Source: Siphonodentalium dalli
Taxonomy: Eukaryota; Mollusca; Scaphopoda; Gadilida; Siphonodentaliidae
DNA: 64,000 nucleotides
Direction of reading: 5' to 3'
Assembly (NCBI GenBank): GCA_032622095.1
Contig: CP136066.1
Coordinates: forward strand, 201,088,978-201,152,977
Shown one piece after another: positions 33,465 through 45,239 of this stretch; positions within the stretch are counted from its first letter, which is position 1, and every line of letters starts with the position of its first letter. The position numbers were made by a program, and so were the translations under genes. Below the pieces are notes generated by a model. It did not search any database and had not been told where the DNA came from. It saw nothing but the letters and a program-made list of their open reading frames with translations.

Positions 33465-34616
33465 TATAACTCCACGGATGTCCGGCTAACTCAGTTATTT
33501 TTCACGAGATGGTTCCATGGAATTATATACATTTATCTCAAGGTTCAAATAACATTATATATAAAGTCTACGCCTTTCTTTCCAACTCTCAGCTTAATAG
33601 TCCTCATTTGTTGGGCTGGTGCTCTCTAAGTGAACAATAGGTGCTGGGGCAATTCAAGTTCAATACATTACTTTAGATCTCTTATATTTTCATCAATAAA
33701 CTCATCACATTCTCAACTCGATCCAACAATACACAATCATCGATCTGCCAACTATAGATGGTCCCATCTATAGCATTTAATCTCGTACATGTTCATATAG
33801 GTAGATGTGTAGATGTAGATATGTAGACTCTACAAACACAAATAAACAAGTCCTAATTTCCAGATTAAGGGAAGAGGTATACCTCCCAACATACAGACAT
33901 AATACACCCTTACACAATCATACTACTAGTTATATAGAATAACCTATACACACATAAGGGGATATATTAATGCTCCTGTCAGAGACTTTCTACAAACTAC
34001 TACTACTTGAAGTTTCACAAACACAAAGTATAGATGAATATGTTATAACTATAAATATACAATTAAATGAGAATTAATTATAGTTTACCATATTATAAAG
34101 TGAACTATCCATAATTATAAAACGGACATATTCCAACTATGGAGAATCACAAGTGGATCTCTATTGACGACAATAGGAAAAATCGGTTAAAATATTTATA
34201 TTTGAAACGAACATAAAAGTACAATGAACATACCTAAACGATGAGTTTTGAATCTGAATGTCTCCTTGTACTTGTAGAATAGTTTAGCAAACAATAATAG
34301 AACTTTAGTTCCATTATTTAACTGTTTATTAGAGTTTGTTGAAAACACAGCACCTAGATTTCAACAATGAAAACCAACTGACATTTCGCGGTTAAACCAA
34401 TCCATCCCAATTAAAAGTATTGGGCTGACTTAGGTTTTAGCGCGAAACTAAATATTAAAGCAATACGATTTGTTTATGAGGGATATTGAAGTGCAGTTAA
34501 GATTAATTACGGACTAATTAAGTGTTAAAGAGTTAGTAAGACATGCACATGCAGATATTATTAAAATCCTACATTTAATGCATTATTTACCTTTACATGT
34601 AAATATATCACCGCCA
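33465..34616 (-). repeat. 3' LTR of the large Ty3/gypsy element
   Basis: It matches 42379-43530 with the same length. On the minus strand it starts TGGCGGTGATAT directly after the polypurine tract and ends GGAGTTATA. Confidence 0.95.
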
Positions 34617-34618
34617 TA

Positions 34619-34632
34619 TTCTCCCCCCTCTT
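34619..34632 (-). other. Polypurine tract
   Basis: AAGAGGGGGGAGAA on the minus strand, two bases before the 3' LTR start. It is the expected plus-strand primer. Confidence 0.85.
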
Positions 34633-35526
34633 AAAACAATAAATTACATTCTTGTAATTTCACTTACAACCTGCAACGTTCCAAAGAAACCTGCAATGAC
34701 CTTAGAAATAAAATCATACCTGTACCTGCTATCCAGCCAAATAAACCATTCTATAACACCAACTGCATTGCTATACTTAAGAGGGTAACAAAATTATAAT
34801 CGGAAGAGATAAAGTTCTCAACCTGCACCCATAACAAGGATAGGTAATATCCTATAACCGTATTAGGTAATTACGATCTGTAATTAAATAAACTATTTAT
34901 ATACATAAAACATCTCAATCTGTGGTGGTATATCAACCTGTAACATCCGTAATTAAAATTAAAACATATTGCACTTTTCCCATATTGCATCTATGGATAG
35001 TAATCTAATATAAGACTGCTATTTTGTCAATCATATCTAAAATCTAATTTGTATTAACAATTTTAGCAACATTTTAAGACATAAGTAGGCCTGAGTTCAT
35101 GGCAGGGTATAGCAATAATACCTTACAACATGAGTAAAACTTGCACAGCTGAACCAATATCCACCATGACCAAGTATTTAACATACTGAAAATGTTAGTA
35201 CAAAATATAATTATTATCAGAAATTCTAATTCTAATTAATCAACTGCTTGTCTTTAAGAACAGTGGCTTTCGAAGAGTATAGCCTGGGGCACCCTAGCTG
35301 ACTCAGCTACTGACCACTGCCTTTAAATATAACTATAAGAAAGAAATTCTAATTAATCAACTGCTTGTCTTTAAGAACAGTGGCTTTCGCAGAGTATAGT
35401 CTGGAACACCCTAGCTGACTCAGCTACTGACCACTGCCTTTAAATATCTGAAATAATCCTACAGCGATTAATTAGTGCAAGATAATTAGAAATTATACCA
35501 TATAGTGGACAACAAGGCATACAACA
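34633..35526 (-). other. 3' non-coding region with 102-bp direct duplication
   Basis: 35229-35330 and 35346-35447 are near-identical (CAACTGCTTGTCTTTAAGAA, AGCTGACTCAGCTACTGACC). No ORF of note. It could be an RNA element or a relic. Confidence 0.8.
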
Positions 35527-37235
35527 TTATTTTAAAATAGCTGAAAACATTTCATGAATTTGAAGTGGCGACATGCTACAAAGTAAGTCTTTGTTTGTTA
35601 ATCGTTTGAGTAGTTCAGATTTGGTAATAAAATCTTCACTTTCCTTCGGCACCTGCAAAGAATGTACATAATCTCCTGATTCCTTCCAGAGGGGTGGTCT
35701 ACGGGGTCGGCCAGACCGCCTGGGTCCTACATCCTCTTCAACCGCTACATTTTCAGAAGAAATATCTGAAACAATATCCCTAACCCCTGCATCACCTGAA
35801 ACAACTTCCTCAACTACAACATCAGTACTGCTCTCCTCAACAACTCTACTACTGGGCCCATCTTCTGATCTGCTGTGCATAATGTCACCAACAGAATTAT
35901 CAACATCATCAACACTTTCATTATTTCCAAGATGCGCATCTGCTACACTTTCTTGTTCCACCTGATTCTCTTCAATAAGAGAAACATGATCGTCATCATC
36001 TGGAACATTTTGTTCTCTGAAAATACTAGAATCGTCACTCTGGTCATCAGGAACAATAATATGATCCGCCTCGTTAGCAGTAGATATAACTGCTCTTTGC
36101 ATTATCTCCAGAACATAATCATGTTCATTATATTCAGGTGATTCTAAAACAAAATGTTTCTTATGTTTTATATCAGGATTACATTCAACTTCATTTCCTA
36201 CAACAACATCAGGTTTGTTTAAAACAATATCAGGACCATCTTTCACATCTTCTTTATCTATATCTATAGGTAAAGATCCAATTGGAAGTAAATGATTCCG
36301 ATGAAGGGTTCTCTCCTTGCCATCATCACTAACAACAGTGAAAACTGGTATATTCCCATTCGGCTGTCCTGTAACATAGTAAACTTCCTTATCAAATCGA
36401 TCCCCTAACTTATGTCTGCCGTCAAAAGCTAAAGTTTTCACTAAAACGGAATCACCAACAGACACAGTAGCCGCTCTTGCCTTCTTATCGAAGTTATGTT
36501 TCTGACGCTCTTTTGCCTTCGATGCAGCTTCAGAAGCTAAATTAAAAGAGTAAGTGAGTCTTTCTTTTAAATCTGAAACATATTCTGGAATAGAAACATT
36601 AACAACTTCATCATCATTTAAAATCAATTTATCAAAACCACACAAAACATCAATCGGTAACTTTGGGTCTCTTCCAAACATCAGTTTAAAAGGAGCATAT
36701 CCTGTCGTCTCATGTCTTGTGCAATTGTATGCATGTACTAAAGGTCCTATAAAACTCTTCCAATCCTTCTTCTCCTCTGTCTCCAATGTACCTAACATAC
36801 TCAATAAAGTTCTGTTAAATCTTTCACATTGTCCATTTCCCATGGGATGACAAGGGGTAGTTCTACTTTTCTGTATTCCACACAACCTGCAAAGTTCTTG
36901 TATTAAATCAGACTCAAAGTTGGCACCTTGGTCACTGTGTATCCTATTAGGAAAACCATAATATACAAAGAACTGGTTAAAAAGTACATCTGCGGTTGTC
37001 TTCGCCGTCATGTTCTTGGTAGGAAATGCTTGAGAAAATTTGGTAAAATGATCTGTGATAACAAGTAAATATTGGTAACCTCCTTTGCACATTTCAACAG
37101 TTAAATAATCTATACAAACAAGTTCTAAAGGCTGTGACGTGGAAATGGAAACAAGATTGGCCATGGAACCCGTCGGAGATTTACGTCTCAGACAGCGAGG
37201 ACACTGCTGAATGTAATTCTCCACCGCAGTCTATT
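35527..37235 (-). pseudogene. Integrase domain of the large Ty3/gypsy element
   Basis: The frame from 37224 shows QQCPRC, the CxxC half of the H2C2 zinc finger. Its HxxxH half (HSDIGHPGRERT) lies in the preceding frame. The catalytic core follows with D39 (CIDYLT), D98 (HSDQGANFE) and E134 (CERFNRTL), a D-35-E spacing. The C-terminal part has RAATVSVGDSVLVKTLAFDG (SH3-like) and a HRNHLLPIG motif. A 200-residue acidic tail follows, rich in D, E, S and V and with a RRSGRPRRPP basic motif near the end. Integrase inserts the cDNA. The catalytic residues are intact, but the zinc finger is split by a one-base frameshift near 37230. Confidence 0.9.
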
Positions 37236-38413
37236 CCAGGCCAATACAAACGCTCTTTAATCAAAGATATGGTTCTTTCTCTTCCAGGATGACCTATATC
37301 TGAATGTAAAGACTTTAAAACTGTGGGAATAAAAGATGACGGAATAACAAGTTGTAAATGTTGGTTACCATTTAACTGGGTTTCTCTGTATAAAACACCT
37401 CTCTGAAATTTCAACGTGTCAAAATGTCTAAAATACGTTGAATGTTCCCTTGTCATCGGTAAAGAATTTCTACTCGGCTTAACACCTCTTCTCACCGCCT
37501 TCATCCATGGACCTAAAACAGAATCCTTCTCTTGCATTCGCCTCCAATCAACTGGTGTCATCACCTCAATATCTGTGCTAAAACTATCTTGCAATGTATC
37601 AGCCACATTTGCTGTCATACAAAGAGAATGCACAAATGGTTCTGAAATCTTTAAACCATTACAAATAGCTGTAATAGAATGAGATTGAATTTTCTCTATT
37701 TGAGAATCATCTCCATCATGTGTCCTTCTGGATAAAGCATCAGCAGCTGCATTTGACTTGCCAGGGCGATAAAAAATTTCAAAGTCAAATGTGCTGATCG
37801 CCGCCAACCATCTATGTGAAGTAGCATCAAGTTTAGCACTGGTAAGAACATAAGTTAACGGATTTGAATCTGTATATACAACAAATTTATGATTAAAAAG
37901 ATAATCATAAAATTTCTCCGTTATCGCCCACTTCAGTGCTAAAAACTCCAATTTGTGTGCAGGATATGATTTCTCTGCTACAGTGGTACCTCTGCTTGCA
38001 TAAGCAATAACCCGAAGAACACCGTCTTGCTTCTGGTATAATATTCCACCCAGACCATGAGAACTCGCATCAGTCTGTAGTTCAAATGGGAGGGAGTAGT
38101 CAGGAAATCCTAAAATGGGTGGGGAAATAAGACATTCTTTCAGACGAGAGAAAGCATTTTCCTCTTCTTCACCCCAACTCCATTTTCCAGTATAATTTGA
38201 TTTCTTCTTGCTTTTCTGCTTTCCTTGGTTAGTTGGGGGTAAAAGATCTGTAAGGGGTTTAGCGATTTGTGAAAAACTTTTCACATATTTACGGTAATAC
38301 CCAGCCAAACCTAAAAAATTTCTAACATCCTTTGGGGTCTTTGGAGTCGGCCAATCTACAATTTTAGAAATTTTAGAATGGTCGACAGCTATGCCCTCTT
38401 CTGAAATTGTGTG
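37181..38413 (-). pseudogene. RNase H and integrase N-terminus
   Basis: The frame runs from the TGA at 38414-38416. It gives FLGLAGYYRKYVKSF (connection domain), then RNase H with FELQTDASSHGLGG, EFLALKWAI, VVYTDSNPLTY and a DALSRR end. The integrase histidines follow (SLHSDIGHPGRERT). D, E and D catalytic positions of RNase H are visible. It ends by frameshift into the integrase frame. Confidence 0.9.
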
Positions 38414-39478
38414 TCACAAATATTTCAACTTTCGGCTAAAAAGTGAACATTTTGAAGTAGATAACTTTAAATTACAGTCTTTTAGTCTTTGAAATACTAA
38501 TCTTAACTGGTCAATCATCTCTGAAAAACTATTTGCTGAGATACAAATATCATCCAAGTATATGTAACAAATTTTATTGCATAATCCATCTAAACAGTGT
38601 TCCATCATTCTCTGGAAACTTGCAGGAGATCCTTTCATTCCTTGTGGAACTCTCTGAAATTCATAAAAACCAAGATTACCTGCTGTAAAGGCTGTATATT
38701 TCTTATGTTCTTCAACAACATCCTGTTGGAAAAAACCACTACGAAGATCAAGAGAGCTGAAAAATCTGGAATTGGCTAAATTATCTAAAATTTGTTCTAT
38801 CAATGGTAAACAGTAAGCATCTGATATTGTCTTTTTATTAACATCGCGATAATCAATGCAAAGCCTCCGCTTTCCACTCGCACGGCGACAAATAACAACA
38901 TTAGAACAATATGGGCTATGTGAGCGTCGAATAATTCCAGCTGCTAAAAGTTGTTGTATATAATCTCTGACTTCATCAACTAATCCTGGTGCAATCCGTC
39001 TCGGCCGCTGCTTCACTGGCTTATCATCAGTCAAATGTATTGCATGCTTTACACCAGAATAGTAACCTAAGTCGAAATCATTAAGTGAAAATATACCTGA
39101 AAATTCTTTAACTAAATCAACTGCTTGCTTCAGCTCATCATGCGTTAAAGAATCAGAATTAAGATTAAGTTGATTCAAGATGGGTGACTCTGCATCATCT
39201 TTCTTCTCCAAATCGCCTTCAACTTTGACAGGTTGAATACAGAAAATAACAGAATTTGGAGCAATACTAATTGTCCTTGTCGTTAGATTGCTCAAATGGA
39301 CTGGAACATGCTCAACTTTATTGCTGTTATAATTCAAAATAAAAGGAGCAATCTCAATTCCATCCATTTTGGAATCATCTGTAAAAGATTGAAATATTGC
39401 ACAAGTTGGATTATATGGAACTTTGTGGTCAACATAACCTAACAAAGTTTTGGAAGTATTTGGATGCAGTATCACATG
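38414..39478 (-). pseudogene. Reverse transcriptase domain
   Basis: The frame contains the linker after protease, then KQRPRRIAPGLVDEVRDYIQ, SPYCSNVVICRRASGKRRLC, IDYRDVNKKT, FFSSLDLRSGFFQ, FQRVPQGMKGSPASFQ and the catalytic YIYLDDICI. All seven RT blocks are recognisable. A TGA at 38414-38416 interrupts the thumb region just after RKLKYL, and the same frame continues beyond it, so a single substitution inactivated it. Confidence 0.92.
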
Positions 39479-40008
39479 ATCCGGGCAGAACTCTTGACAA
39501 CACCTAAATTAAAATTATTTCTCTTGAGTTCCCTGTCCCTAAATGAAAGACACCTAAAAGTAAAATACCATGGTGTATCAAGGTCAGCTTTCTGTAAAAA
39601 TCTCTGTCCATTCTGCTTCTCTACATGTGTCATAAATGTTTTAAGTATATTAGTACCTAAAAGAACAGGAGTCTGAACATTAAATATGCTATCAGGCACT
39701 ATAAGAAAAACACAAGGTTGAGAATCAATACCGGTAAATCTGGGAATAGAAATATTAGATTGAATAAATCCAAGATATTCCAAGTCCCGTCCATCAGCGC
39801 ACTCAATATTGAGTACAGATTGTAATGATTCAATTGGAATATGACTAAGTCTTTTCCTGTAAAAAGACTCACAAATGGTACTAACTGTACTGCCTGTATC
39901 CATTAAGGCTTTACATGTGTATCCTGAAATAACAATATTAGATTCAGAAATATCACCATGTAGACCAACAGGGGTCTTATGGAGGGAACGCTGTCCCGAC
40001 CATCTATG
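39472..40008 (-). pseudogene. Retropepsin (protease) domain
   Basis: The frame is open from about 40008, after the gag stop at 40034. It shows CKALMDTGSTVSTIC with the catalytic DTG, and later PVLLGTNIL, the usual second conserved block. It loses frame relative to RT between about 39560 and 39480. Whether this is a lesion or a recoding site cannot be told from one copy. Confidence 0.88.
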
Positions 40009-40033
40009 GCCGACCCGTCACCATAGATGGAAG

Positions 40034-41190
40034 CTAGTTTTTTCCTTCTATATAACCACGCCCTCTGGAAGGAGCGCCTCTGGACTTCCTACAAAATGGA
40101 GGTTTATGAAATTCATTACAGCCATAGCATTTTGGTAGCTGTGGAGTAAGTCTTTCATTATTATTATTATAGTTAGATTTATAACTACTCTCTTGTTCCC
40201 GATAAGAATCATCTGCAGCATTATATCTGCCATTTCGCTGTGGATTAATACCTCTGCCTCGTCCACCACGATATCCTCTACCAGAGCCTCTATCATATTG
40301 TCTGTCATGATTAAATGCAGCATCACTAAATGAAGCAGACTTATTTTCAAGTCTGTGAACTTTCTGTGTAAGTTCAGAAATTTGTTTCATGATAGTGTCA
40401 AGTTTGTCACCATCTGAAACAGAAACAGAAGCTTTGCATGCACCTGCGACAGAAGATTTAGGTTTAGCATGTTCTTTCTCGATCAACCTGAGTGAGGAAA
40501 GAAATTCGTTGAATGATTTGCATTCTTTCAGTCGGTATGCAGAAAGATCTTTCAAATCTTGATGCAAACCTTCATAAAATCGATTTTTTAGTAAATCGTC
40601 AACTGTGTTGGGAACCATGTGTTTCAAAGTTGTCGTCTTAGAGAAAAGTTCCTCAAGACGTGTTCCCCATTCTACGACTGACTCAGACTGTCCTTGTGTC
40701 GCACTGAAAAATGTCCTATTAAACTCTCATCAGATTGAATGTCACCATATAAATGCTGAAATGTTTCTAAGATTGTGTGAACATTAACATCTTTCCCTAA
40801 CGTCATCAAAACTCGTGCCGCTTCACCTCTCAACGATTTCCGGATGGCAAACAAATTTTCTGTCCCTGAAAAATTTGATTCCATCATACACTCAACCTCA
40901 AACTTCCACATATTATATGTCGTGTCAGACTTCTGGTCCCCTGAAAATTGTGTTATATGTGGGGGATTCTTTACCACAATCGGTCGTTCCCGACGTTCAT
41001 CACGATACTGATGTTCCTCATGCTCTGGATTACTTTTGGTTTCAACCTTTGGTTTAACCTGTATAGCCTGAAACCATTTATGAAAATCTTCAGAAGAGTC
41101 AACATTAGGGTTAAAACCCAATTTTTGGAAACCTTCCATAATATTTGACAATGTTTTGTCTGGATCTGTAGCTTCCGCCTCACCTGGCAT
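40034..41190 (-). pseudogene. Gag, one-base frameshift near 40712
   Basis: From MPGEAEATDPDKTL (41190) an alpha-helical Gag-like region runs to YGDIQSDESLIG, where the frame shifts. The second frame (ending at 40034) continues with SESVVEWGTRLEELFSKTT, the NRFYEGLHQDLKDL region, an RGGRGRG-rich basic stretch and a zinc-knuckle-like CYGCNEFHKPPFC. The knuckle has C-x2-C-x3-H-x4-C spacing in place of the usual C-x2-C-x4-H-x4-C. Gag would form the particle and package RNA. The shift sits in the middle of the protein and is probably a mutation and not recoding. Confidence 0.85.
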
Positions 41191-42357
41191 TTTGTATTCA
41201 AATTAAATAATCAGAATAAAAATGAAAATTTCAGCTTAAAATGTGTAATAACGTAATTACCAATTAACTCTCAGGAGAAATAGTAAACCTGAAATATCAT
41301 ATTAAATTAATAATTAAATATTTCAATATATGACTCACCGCAATTAACGATGGGGGAGAATACTGTAAGACGATTGACTTCCTAAGTTCTAAACTTAACG
41401 TCGTACAAGTTAAATTTAGCAGTAAACATACAACATAGTTCAGTGGTTAGTAACAATTAGTGCAGGGGGACTAAGAAAATGTATCACAGCTAGGTTATAA
41501 CAAAAAATAAATTTATAGAAAATTTACGTCAGAAAAAAGTTTTTGCAGCAAGGGGTTAAGATTTGGCCAAAGTACAAATTTGACTAATATCTTAAACTTT
41601 AGGGAATTTAGATTTATATCTTATAAACCTATTTATTTCCTATATTGATGCCTAAATTTACATCCAGACTATGCCTATTTATAACTAAAGTTAAGATTTA
41701 TATGGCCATAATACAAGATACAAGCTTTCTCAGATATTGTTTACACAAAAACACCTGAAAATGACGTATGCGGAAATGCACTAAATTGCAAATTTGACCT
41801 CTTGACGTCACGGGATTTCCGTTCTAAATATAGCTACACATATTGAGTTCATAAACAACACAGATAAGTCTATCTAAATGCTGCAAATTATCCACACAGT
41901 TCACCGTTCAATCACCAACGTATTCCTAGCAGTTAGGATACGTGAAAGAGTATTTAATTCAGTTTTAACACAGAAAGTTTATCACAGAAAGTTCCTCACG
42001 CAAGTCGGTCACAACAGAAAATCTAATTTTACCGAAGCTCATTTCCTTCGCAAAGTCACGCTCTCCAAAATGTTCCTACACGCTTCCGTTCCACTCCAAC
42101 GTTCTATAACTTACTGTCCGTTAATCCTCTTACCGGAAAACCATTGTCAGTCGAAATACTGGCATTTTGAAGCAGTTTCTTCACATAAATCTTATCAAAA
42201 CACACTCGTTTTGAAACCGGAAGTGCACCGACAAACACTCTTGACACAGATAAACATTTGAGCTGGAGTTCCCAAATATACAGTTACACTTCGAATCCAA
42301 CACACAAATCAACCGAACTTGATTCTTTGAATAAAATACATCACTCGGCGTAAACAA
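41191..42357 (-). other. Long untranslated leader of the Ty3/gypsy element
   Basis: About 1.17 kb between primer binding site and gag start without a supported ORF in the element's orientation. An opposite-strand frame (41878-42261) has no recognisable domain and is not called. Confidence 0.6.
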
Positions 42358-42377
42358 GGTTCTACCACGGGGCGCCA
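42358..42377 (-). promoter_or_regulatory. Primer binding site (minus-strand primer)
   Basis: TGGCGCCCCGTGGTAGAACC on the minus strand begins one base after the 5' LTR. It starts with TGG, complementary to a tRNA CCA end. The tRNA species was not identified. Confidence 0.75.
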
Positions 42378-42378
42378 A

Positions 42379-43530
42379 TATAACTCCACGGATGTCCGGC
42401 TAACTCAGTTATTTTTCACGAGATAGTTCCATGGAATTATATACATTTATCTCAAGGTTCAAATAACATTATATATAAAGTCTACGCCTTTCTTTCCAAC
42501 TCTCAGCTTAATAGTCCTCATTTGTTGGGCTGGTGCTCTCTAAGTGAACAATAGGTGCTGGGGCAATTAAAGTTCAATACATTACTTTAGATCTCTTATA
42601 TTTTCATCAATAAACTCATCACATTCTCAACTCGATCCAACAATACACAATCATCGATCTGCCAACTATAGATGGTCCCATCTATAGCATTTAATCTCGT
42701 ACATGTTCATATAGGTAGATGTGTAGATGTAGATATGTAGACTCTACAAACATAAATAAACAAGTCCTAATTTCTAGATTAAGGGAAGAGGTATACCTCC
42801 CAACATACAGACATAATACACAATTACACAATCATACTACTAGTTATATAGAATAACCTATACACACATAAGGGGATATATCAATGCTCCTGTCAGAGAC
42901 TTTCTACAAACTACTACTGCTTGAAGTTTCACAAACACAAAGTATAGATGAATATGTTATAACTATAAATATACAATTAAATGAGAATTAATTATAGTTT
43001 ACCATATTATAAAGTGAACTATCCATAATTATAAAACGGACATATTCCAATTATGGAGAATCACAAGTGGATCTCTATTGACGACAATAGGAAAAATGGG
43101 TTAAAATATATATATTTGAAACGAACATAAAAGTACAATGAACATACCTAAACGATGAGTTTTGAGTCTGGATGTCTCCTTGTACTTGTAGAATAGTTTA
43201 GCAAACAATAATAGAACTTTAGTTCCATTATTTAACTGTTTATTAGAGTTTGTTGAAAACACAGCACCTAGATTTCAACAATGAAAACCAACTGACATTT
43301 CGCGGTTAAACCAATCCATCCCAATTAAAAGTATTGGGCTGACTTAGGTTTTAGCGCGAAACTAAATATTAAAGCAATACGATTTGTTTATGAGGGATAG
43401 TGAAGTGCAGTTAAGATTAATTACTGACTAATTAAGTGTTAAAGAGTTAGTAAGACATGCACATGCAGATATTATTAAAATCCTACATTTAATGCATTAT
43501 TTACCTTTACATGTAAATATATCACCGCCA
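42379..43530 (-). repeat. 5' LTR of the large Ty3/gypsy element
   Basis: Same length and order as 33465-34616, about 98-99% identical by eye. It drives transcription toward lower coordinates. Confidence 0.95.
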
Positions 43531-43774
43531 CATGACTAGATCATGTGACTATATATTATGAAAATGAATGTTAATAAAAACTTTGGCACTCTGCCTATAT
43601 ATCCCTTGAAATGTGATTATGTTGACACATTTCTTGATTAATGACACTTATATGATAAATTCAAATAGTATCGTTATGTCATTATGCACTGTTCTATTCA
43701 AATATCGCGCAATAAATTATGATAATGCAGGATAATGAGCTATTTGGTTGCTCAATTGATAATTTTCTCAAATT

Positions 43775-44240
43775 TAAGGGGGGTGGGTGTCCAAAACTGA
43801 CCGGAAAAAACTTCCTGAAACGGAAAAAAGGGGGGGGGGGTCCAAAATTGCCTGAAAAAAAGGCCGGAAACGGAAGAAATTGGGTGGGTGGGTCCCCCGA
43901 GGCAGGAAAAAAATAAAATGATCAATACGTGCCTGGAAATGTTTTCCGACCCCCCCTGGTTGGACTAAGTTTTTTATTCGAAACATGTTGAATGGTTATC
44001 ATTTATCACTCTCATAGTCGAGCTTGGCGGTTTTGAACATTATATACGAAATTTTTTTTACTTTTAGATGACCGACCACCGAACCGCCAAGCTCGAATTT
44101 TAAATCAAAATATGAAGCTGAATTTTCGCCGATTCCTCGTTTCTAAAACAAGTTCCAGCTAGTTTTTATGTAAAAACGTGTAAAATGATCATCACCTGCC
44201 TTAAAAACTGCCAAGCTTGCATTTCAGCCACTCTCCCCAA
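43775..44240 (-). repeat. G-tract dispersed repeat, minus orientation
   Basis: Reverse complement of the 31090-31480 family (CCAGGCACGTATTGATC, ACCCACCCACCC, TTCCGTTTCCGG). It contains a perfect 14-bp inverted repeat CGAGCTTGGCGGTT (44019) / AACCGCCAAGCTCG (44082). Confidence 0.6.
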
Positions 44241-44297
44241 AGTCCAGTTTCCTATGTGCCTTGAGAACAATTCCCGCACTAAAAACTTAATGACATA

Positions 44298-44548
44298 ATG
44301 GAGGATCAGAACGGTAGTTTTGTTGACAATTTTCGCAAGCAACTTGTCAAATTGGAGCAAATTAGAACTCTTGTGTCTGACTTGCCATGTGTGATTTCCG
44401 TCCATGTGCATTTTGACTGTTGTGTTTATAAAATAATCGGAGAACCGATTCACACAGTTTCGAAATATAGTTCTTCCGTTTTAGTGGGACTTTACAAACG
44501 TAAAGTTCAAAATTTATACAAATTTTGTTTGATTTTTTGTGTGCTTAA
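44298..44548 (+). other. Unrecognised open frame truncated by a MITE
   Basis: MEDQNGSFVDNFRKQLVKLE starts a frame that runs to 44600, but its last 17 codons lie inside the TTAA-flanked insertion. The encoded part is about 84 residues with an N-terminal helix-like stretch. No family was recognised, and chance is possible. Confidence 0.2.
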
Positions 44549-45131
44549 AGGGGTACTGTACGCCATTTTCATTAAATTTCGGGTGACAACAACGATCTAA
44601 TATCGATAATATATAGAAACATAAGTAATTTGAGTCGAAGATGTATTATGTAAACGATCAGGTTAATAGGCTATCTTAAAATTTAATAATTTAAAAGTTA
44701 ATAATTTGATATAAATTGAATTTATGACTGGAGCCATAAAATGGCGTCAATTAAATTACGAATTACCGTAATCAAAAACAGTAATTGAGGGATACTGGAT
44801 TGTTAAACCAATCGCACACACGATCACTTAAAATATTATGATGATACGGGGAGAACACTCAAGCCACTCACTGACTAGCGACGATACAATAACTTAAATG
44901 ATTATATGGGACTAGTATGCATATAATATAACTTTTATTTGATTCATTTGGTTGAAAACTTTACAAAAATTACCCGACAACGACAATTTGTATTTTTGCA
45001 TTCCGGTAAATTTGTCATCCGTAACATGACTTCGTACTCAACAGACTTTCAAATAATGGAAAAATTGTTACCTTATTCTCCGACTCGGAGACTATAGAAA
45101 CCAACAACAACATTTGGCGTACATTACCCCT
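44549..45131. mobile_element. TTAA-flanked MITE (family 1), 583 bp
   Basis: TTAA|AGGGGTACTGTACGCC at the left and GGCGTACATTACCCCT|TTAA at the right. A perfect TTAA target duplication is the signature of piggyBac-type insertion. The inner sequence is non-coding. The same termini occur at 57629-57974. Confidence 0.85.
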
Positions 45132-45239
45132 TTAACAAGAGCAGTATATTGCTCTGTTCGCTTAGTATATATCTTAATTTCGCGGAAGTCCACCAAATGT
45201 TCTCTGGCGGAAGGTGGAGCGAACAAGTCAGATTTTATT

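Larger units (their letters stand above)
33465..43530 (-). mobile_element. Full-length Ty3/gypsy LTR retrotransposon, 10.07 kb
   Basis: Two 1152-bp direct LTRs flank a leader with primer binding site, gag, protease, RT, RNase H, integrase and a polypurine tract, all on the minus strand. The order PR-RT-RH-IN places it in Ty3/gypsy. LTRs differ at roughly 16 positions by eye, so the insertion is fairly young. Gag and pol nevertheless carry a frameshift in gag, a frame change between PR and RT, a nonsense codon after the RT palm and a frameshift at the integrase zinc finger. About 1.2 kb of leader and 0.9 kb of 3' non-coding DNA are unusual in length. No envelope ORF is seen. Confidence 0.95.

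Noticed and set aside
35875-36141. Plus-strand frame in the integrase tail region
   Set aside because: Antisense of the acidic tail, composition follows from the GAT/GAA-rich opposite strand.
41878-42261. 127-codon plus-strand frame in the Ty3 leader
   Set aside because: Opposite to the element's orientation, no recognisable domain.
33416-43560. Target duplication for the large Ty3/gypsy element
   Set aside because: Left flank TGTGAC and right flank CATGAC share only four aligned bases. I cannot claim a clean duplication.
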